DNA of 33,525 nucleotides from SOIV01 sp964435925 (GTDB taxonomy: Bacteria > Acidobacteriota > Aminicenantia > Aminicenantales > Aminicenantaceae). The notes under the pieces were generated by a model. It was not told where the DNA came from and made no database searches. It saw nothing but the letters and a program-made list of their open reading frames with translations. Shown here piece by piece: positions 31,530 through 33,525 of this stretch (the first letter of the stretch is position 1; each line of letters starts with the position of its first letter). A program made the translations under genes and the position numbers. The stretch is taken from NCBI GenBank assembly GCA_964435925.1, contig CAYTBG010000022.1, positions 1-33,525 on the forward strand, given 5' to 3'.

Positions 31530-31539
31530 GCCAAATATG
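31514..31539. promoter_or_regulatory. Probable ArsR operator
   Basis: CATATTTGG (31514-31522) and CCAAATATG (31531-31539) are a perfect inverted repeat with an 8-nt spacer that covers the -10 box and the start codon. A repressor bound here would block arsR transcription. A degraded similar stretch, ATTTGG...CAAATAATG, lies upstream of acr3 at about 31877-31900. Confidence 0.65.
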
Positions 31540-31860
31540 AAAATGAATAACAGGAAAAGAGCTCGTTGTGAAACGAGAGCAGCCATTTTAAAGGCCCTTG
31601 CTCATCCAGCTCGACTATTTATGATCGAGGAGCTTTCAAAGAAATCTTACTGTGTCTGCGAGCTTACTGAAATGGTCGGACTGGATGTCTCTACGGTATC
31701 AAAGCACCTGTCGATCCTTAAGAATGCCGGATTAGTCAATGTTGAGAAAAAGGGAAAACAGGTATTTTACAGCCTTCGCATGCGCTGTGCGTTGAATTTC
31801 CTTGATTGTGTAGAGGCCGTGCTTAGAGAGCAAGCACAAGACCGAATGGACGCAATCTAA
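31537..31860 (+). CDS. arsR: ArsR/SmtB-family arsenic-responsive repressor
   Basis: This 107-residue winged-helix regulator has ILKALAHPARLFMIEELSKKSYCVCEL, with the metalloid-sensing Cys39-x-Cys41 in the ArsR CVC box, then the recognition helix VSTVSKHLSILKNAGLV and wing GKQVFYSL. Extra cysteines are at 11, 84 and 91. It would repress its own operon until arsenite binds. The frame is open back to TTG 31501, but that codon is part of the -35 box, so I start at ATG 31537 (31543 is possible). The transcript would be leaderless. acr3 follows after 94 bp on the same strand. Confidence 0.88.
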   Translation: MKMNNRKRARCETRAAILKALAHPARLFMIEELSKKSYCVCELTEMVGLDVSTVSKHLSILKNAGLVNVEKKGKQVFYSLRMRCALNFLDCVEAVLREQAQDRMDAI

Positions 31861-31954
31861 TAATTTTTTTAAACTTCATTTGGTCATTTGGCAAATAATG
31901 CAAGATTAGACTTTAAGAAAGAGAACCTATGAGTCAGACAAACTGGAAAAGCAA

Positions 31955-33145
31955 ATGGAAGACAAAGCCTGTATTAATAAGCAACCGAAAGGTTTGAGCT
32001 TATTTGAACGGTACTTAAGTGTCTGGGTTATTTTATGTATAGTTGCTGGAATCGTTCTCGGGAAATTTGCACCTAAAGTTGCGACATTTCTTGATGGACT
32101 CGCCGTTTATGTCAATGAAGCCCCCGTGGTTTCCATTCCCATTGCCGTTTGTCTCTTCTTCATGATGTATCCAATCATGGTTAAAATTGATTTTGCGGAA
32201 GTCCTCAAAGCCGGTAAAAATCTCAAACCGGTGAGCTTGACGTTAGTTGTCAATTGGGCGATAAAACCGTTCACCATGTACGCCATTTCCCTTTTCTTCC
32301 TTGGCTTTGTTTTTAAATCGTTTATCGGAACAGAGGCAATTGACCTTGTCAAAATTCCTCTGGGACTTGATCTACCTGTGGGAGCTACTCATGGAGCGGG
32401 AACCGTTGTAATGCACGAAGGAATGAAAATGCTGGCCGTCCCTCTATGGCGGAGCTTTCTCGCAGGATGTATTCTTTTGGGAATAGCCCCCTGTACAGCA
32501 ATGGTTCTTGTCTGGGGATACCTTGCCAGGGGCAATGACGGCCATACGCTCATCATGGTTGCCATCAACTCCCTTACGATGTTGTTACTCTACGGTCCCT
32601 TGGGCGGATTCTTTCTTGGCATTGGACGCCTGCCGGTTCCCTGGGAAGCCCTCTTGTTGTCTATTGGAATATATGTAGCTCTTCCTCTCGTTGCGGGGTA
32701 TATCTCCCGTAAACTGTTAATAGCCAAAAAAGGTGAGAACTGGTTCAAAACCAAATTTTTACATCTTCTCACGCCTGTCACAATTGTGGCTTTACTTATC
32801 ACGCTGGTTCTTTTATTTTCCTTCAAAGGCGAAGTGATTCTCTCAAATCCTTTGACTATACTATGGATCGCTATTCCACTTTTCATCCAGACAAACCTCA
32901 TATTCTGGATCGCATATGGACTCGCAAAGACCTTAAAATTATCGTACAGAGACGCTGCTCCCTCAGCCATGATAGGAGCATCAAATCACTTTGAGGTGGC
33001 TATCGCCACATCAGTCATGCTTTTTGGCCTCTCATCGGGTGCAGCATTAGCAACGGTCGTAGGGGTCCTTATCGAAGTCCCGGTGATGCTGATGCTTGTA
33101 CGGATCTGTTTGCGAACACAAGGCTGGTTCAGTCCAAACCGCTAG
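31955..33145 (+). CDS. acr3: ACR3-family arsenite efflux transporter
   Basis: This 396-residue protein has ten predicted membrane spans. The opening KGLSLFERYLSVWVILCIVAGIVLG is the ACR3 signature, and GIAPCTAMVLVWGYLARGN has the conserved cysteine of TM4 needed for arsenite transport. ASNHFEVAIATSVMLFGLSSGAALATVVGVLIEVPVML is the conserved late region. It exports arsenite across the cytoplasmic membrane. The ATG at 31955 has only a weak GGAAAA upstream. An ATG at 31929 in another frame reads MSQTNWKSKW, similar to how some ACR3 proteins start, so an old frameshift at the N-terminus is possible. arsR lies directly upstream. Confidence 0.92.
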   Translation: MEDKACINKQPKGLSLFERYLSVWVILCIVAGIVLGKFAPKVATFLDGLAVYVNEAPVVSIPIAVCLFFMMYPIMVKIDFAEVLKAGKNLKPVSLTLVVNWAIKPFTMYAISLFFLGFVFKSFIGTEAIDLVKIPLGLDLPVGATHGAGTVVMHEGMKMLAVPLWRSFLAGCILLGIAPCTAMVLVWGYLARGNDGHTLIMVAINSLTMLLLYGPLGGFFLGIGRLPVPWEALLLSIGIYVALPLVAGYISRKLLIAKKGENWFKTKFLHLLTPVTIVALLITLVLLFSFKGEVILSNPLTILWIAIPLFIQTNLIFWIAYGLAKTLKLSYRDAAPSAMIGASNHFEVAIATSVMLFGLSSGAALATVVGVLIEVPVMLMLVRICLRTQGWFSPNR

Positions 33146-33255
33146 AATTCAATCTGGAACCGGAACGTATGGATTATCTGGAATTTATTGCCAGAGTGAC
33201 CTCGCACATTACCGATAAAAAGGGAAAAATCGGGAAAAAATATGAAAACAATTAG
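33145..33255 (+). pseudogene. Fragment resembling an IS91/Y2-type transposase
   Basis: A frame overlapping the acr3 stop reads LEPERMDYLEFIARVTSHI followed by TDKKG and then a stop at 33253. It recalls the (F)DPLEFIARLTxHIPDKG stretch before the YYGxYS motif of zinc-binding Y2 (IS91-like) transposases, but the YYG motif itself is gone. No start codon or other transposase domain is present. The match is by memory and short. Confidence 0.35.
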
Positions 33256-33297
33256 AAGGAAATATAATTTTCGATGGGCTAAGTTGTTGAAAATAAA

Positions 33298-33360
33298 TGC
33301 CGAGGGCCGGACTCGAACCGGCACGTAGGATAACCAACGGGGGTTTTAAGTCCCTTGCAC
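33298..33360 (-). pseudogene. tRNA-Leu(UAA) 3' fragment, right copy of the direct repeat
   Basis: Read on the minus strand it runs from the anticodon stem (AGGGACTTAAAACCCCC, anticodon UAA in the loop at 33344-33350) through a long class II variable region, a perfect T-arm (GCCGG-TTCGAGT-CCGGC) and acceptor strand CCTCGGC with discriminator A. The 5' acceptor strand and D-arm that should precede it are missing, so it is a truncated tRNA gene. This is a common footprint of integration into a tRNA. CCA is not encoded. Confidence 0.75.
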
Positions 33361-33525
33361 GCCATTTTTGCCTATTTAATTACTTTGTTTTCAATCAGTT
33401 TCTTAAAAGTCCCTCGGGGTGTGGCAGATTTGTGACGCAACAGTACCGCCTTATAGAGGCTGAGGAGAAAGCAGAGTATCTCTGAAACTGGGTTGGAAAG
33501 GTTTTTTTGACTGAATGGCGGGTGG
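33361..33525. other. Gene-free window end
   Basis: Nothing coding is supported here. The frame on plus from 33297 starts inside the antisense tRNA fragment and is the usual false protein produced there. A second short stretch AAAAGTCCCTCGGGG (33406-33420) echoes part of the tRNA fragment but is too short to interpret. Confidence 0.4.

Noticed and set aside
32590..32970. 126-codon minus-strand frame inside acr3
   Set aside because: Antisense to conserved ACR3 membrane spans; no start signal.
33297..33485. Small protein starting MPRAGLEPAR
   Set aside because: This is the familiar false frame created by reading antisense through a tRNA T-arm.

Overview
The window is AT-rich DNA from an uncultured-looking, probably Gram-negative bacterium. 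I cannot name the lineage. A large surface-polysaccharide locus, an ExeA/GspA-type ATPase beside an HD-GYP protein, a PilZ protein and low GC would fit groups such as Desulfobacterota, Omnitrophota or Aminicenantes, but nothing here decides between them.

Layout. (1) 1-14789, plus strand: a polysaccharide/glycan assembly cluster. It holds six GT4 glycosyltransferases (the first cut by the window edge), one GT2, one multi-span GT-C-type transferase, a CapK/PaaK-like adenylate-forming enzyme, two SAM methyltransferases, a decayed methyltransferase and a glutamine-dependent asparagine synthetase. Several genes overlap by ATGA and are probably translationally coupled. The cluster ends at a strong 16-bp-stem terminator shared with the convergent block. 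(2) 14931-19618, minus strand: a UbiA-family transferase resembling decaprenyl-phosphate phosphoribosyltransferase, a WecA/TagO-type polyprenyl-phosphate sugar-1-phosphate transferase, and a tight DegT aminotransferase / PIG-L deacetylase / WbqC trio. These would supply lipid-linked primers and modified sugars to the same pathway. (3) 19786-21600, minus strand: an AAA ATPase and an HD-GYP protein behind a good sigma70-like promoter. A Met-rich hexapeptide-repeat reading frame lies upstream. (4) 21956-23799: an exported/membrane PHP-like protein that has lost its first metal-binding pair, and a tiny membrane protein.

(5) 24113-28530, plus strand: the most interesting part, a compact RiPP (ribosomally made, modified peptide) cassette. 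Its genes are a PqqD-like recognition protein, a radical SAM/SPASM enzyme, a 57-residue TTG-start precursor with a YxxPxI leader motif and three cysteines, an HprK-like kinase, a Ser/His (S26B-like) peptidase and an NTP_transf_5-type nucleotidyltransferase. The precursor ends in serine, so C-terminal phosphorylation by the HprK-like protein, as known for some lasso peptides, is a concrete hypothesis. No lasso cyclase is present. The cassette promoter lies just outside a roughly 240-bp inverted-repeat element.

(6) 28681-33525: a PilZ protein with a near-leaderless promoter, then a segment of about 4.3 kb bounded by direct repeats derived from a tRNA 3' end. It carries a DUF4198 secreted protein, a DUF4143 ATPase with an in-frame amber codon near its N-terminus, arsR with an overlapping promoter and operator, acr3, and a transposase-like remnant. 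This looks like a small arsenic-resistance island whose integration gene is gone or was never linked.
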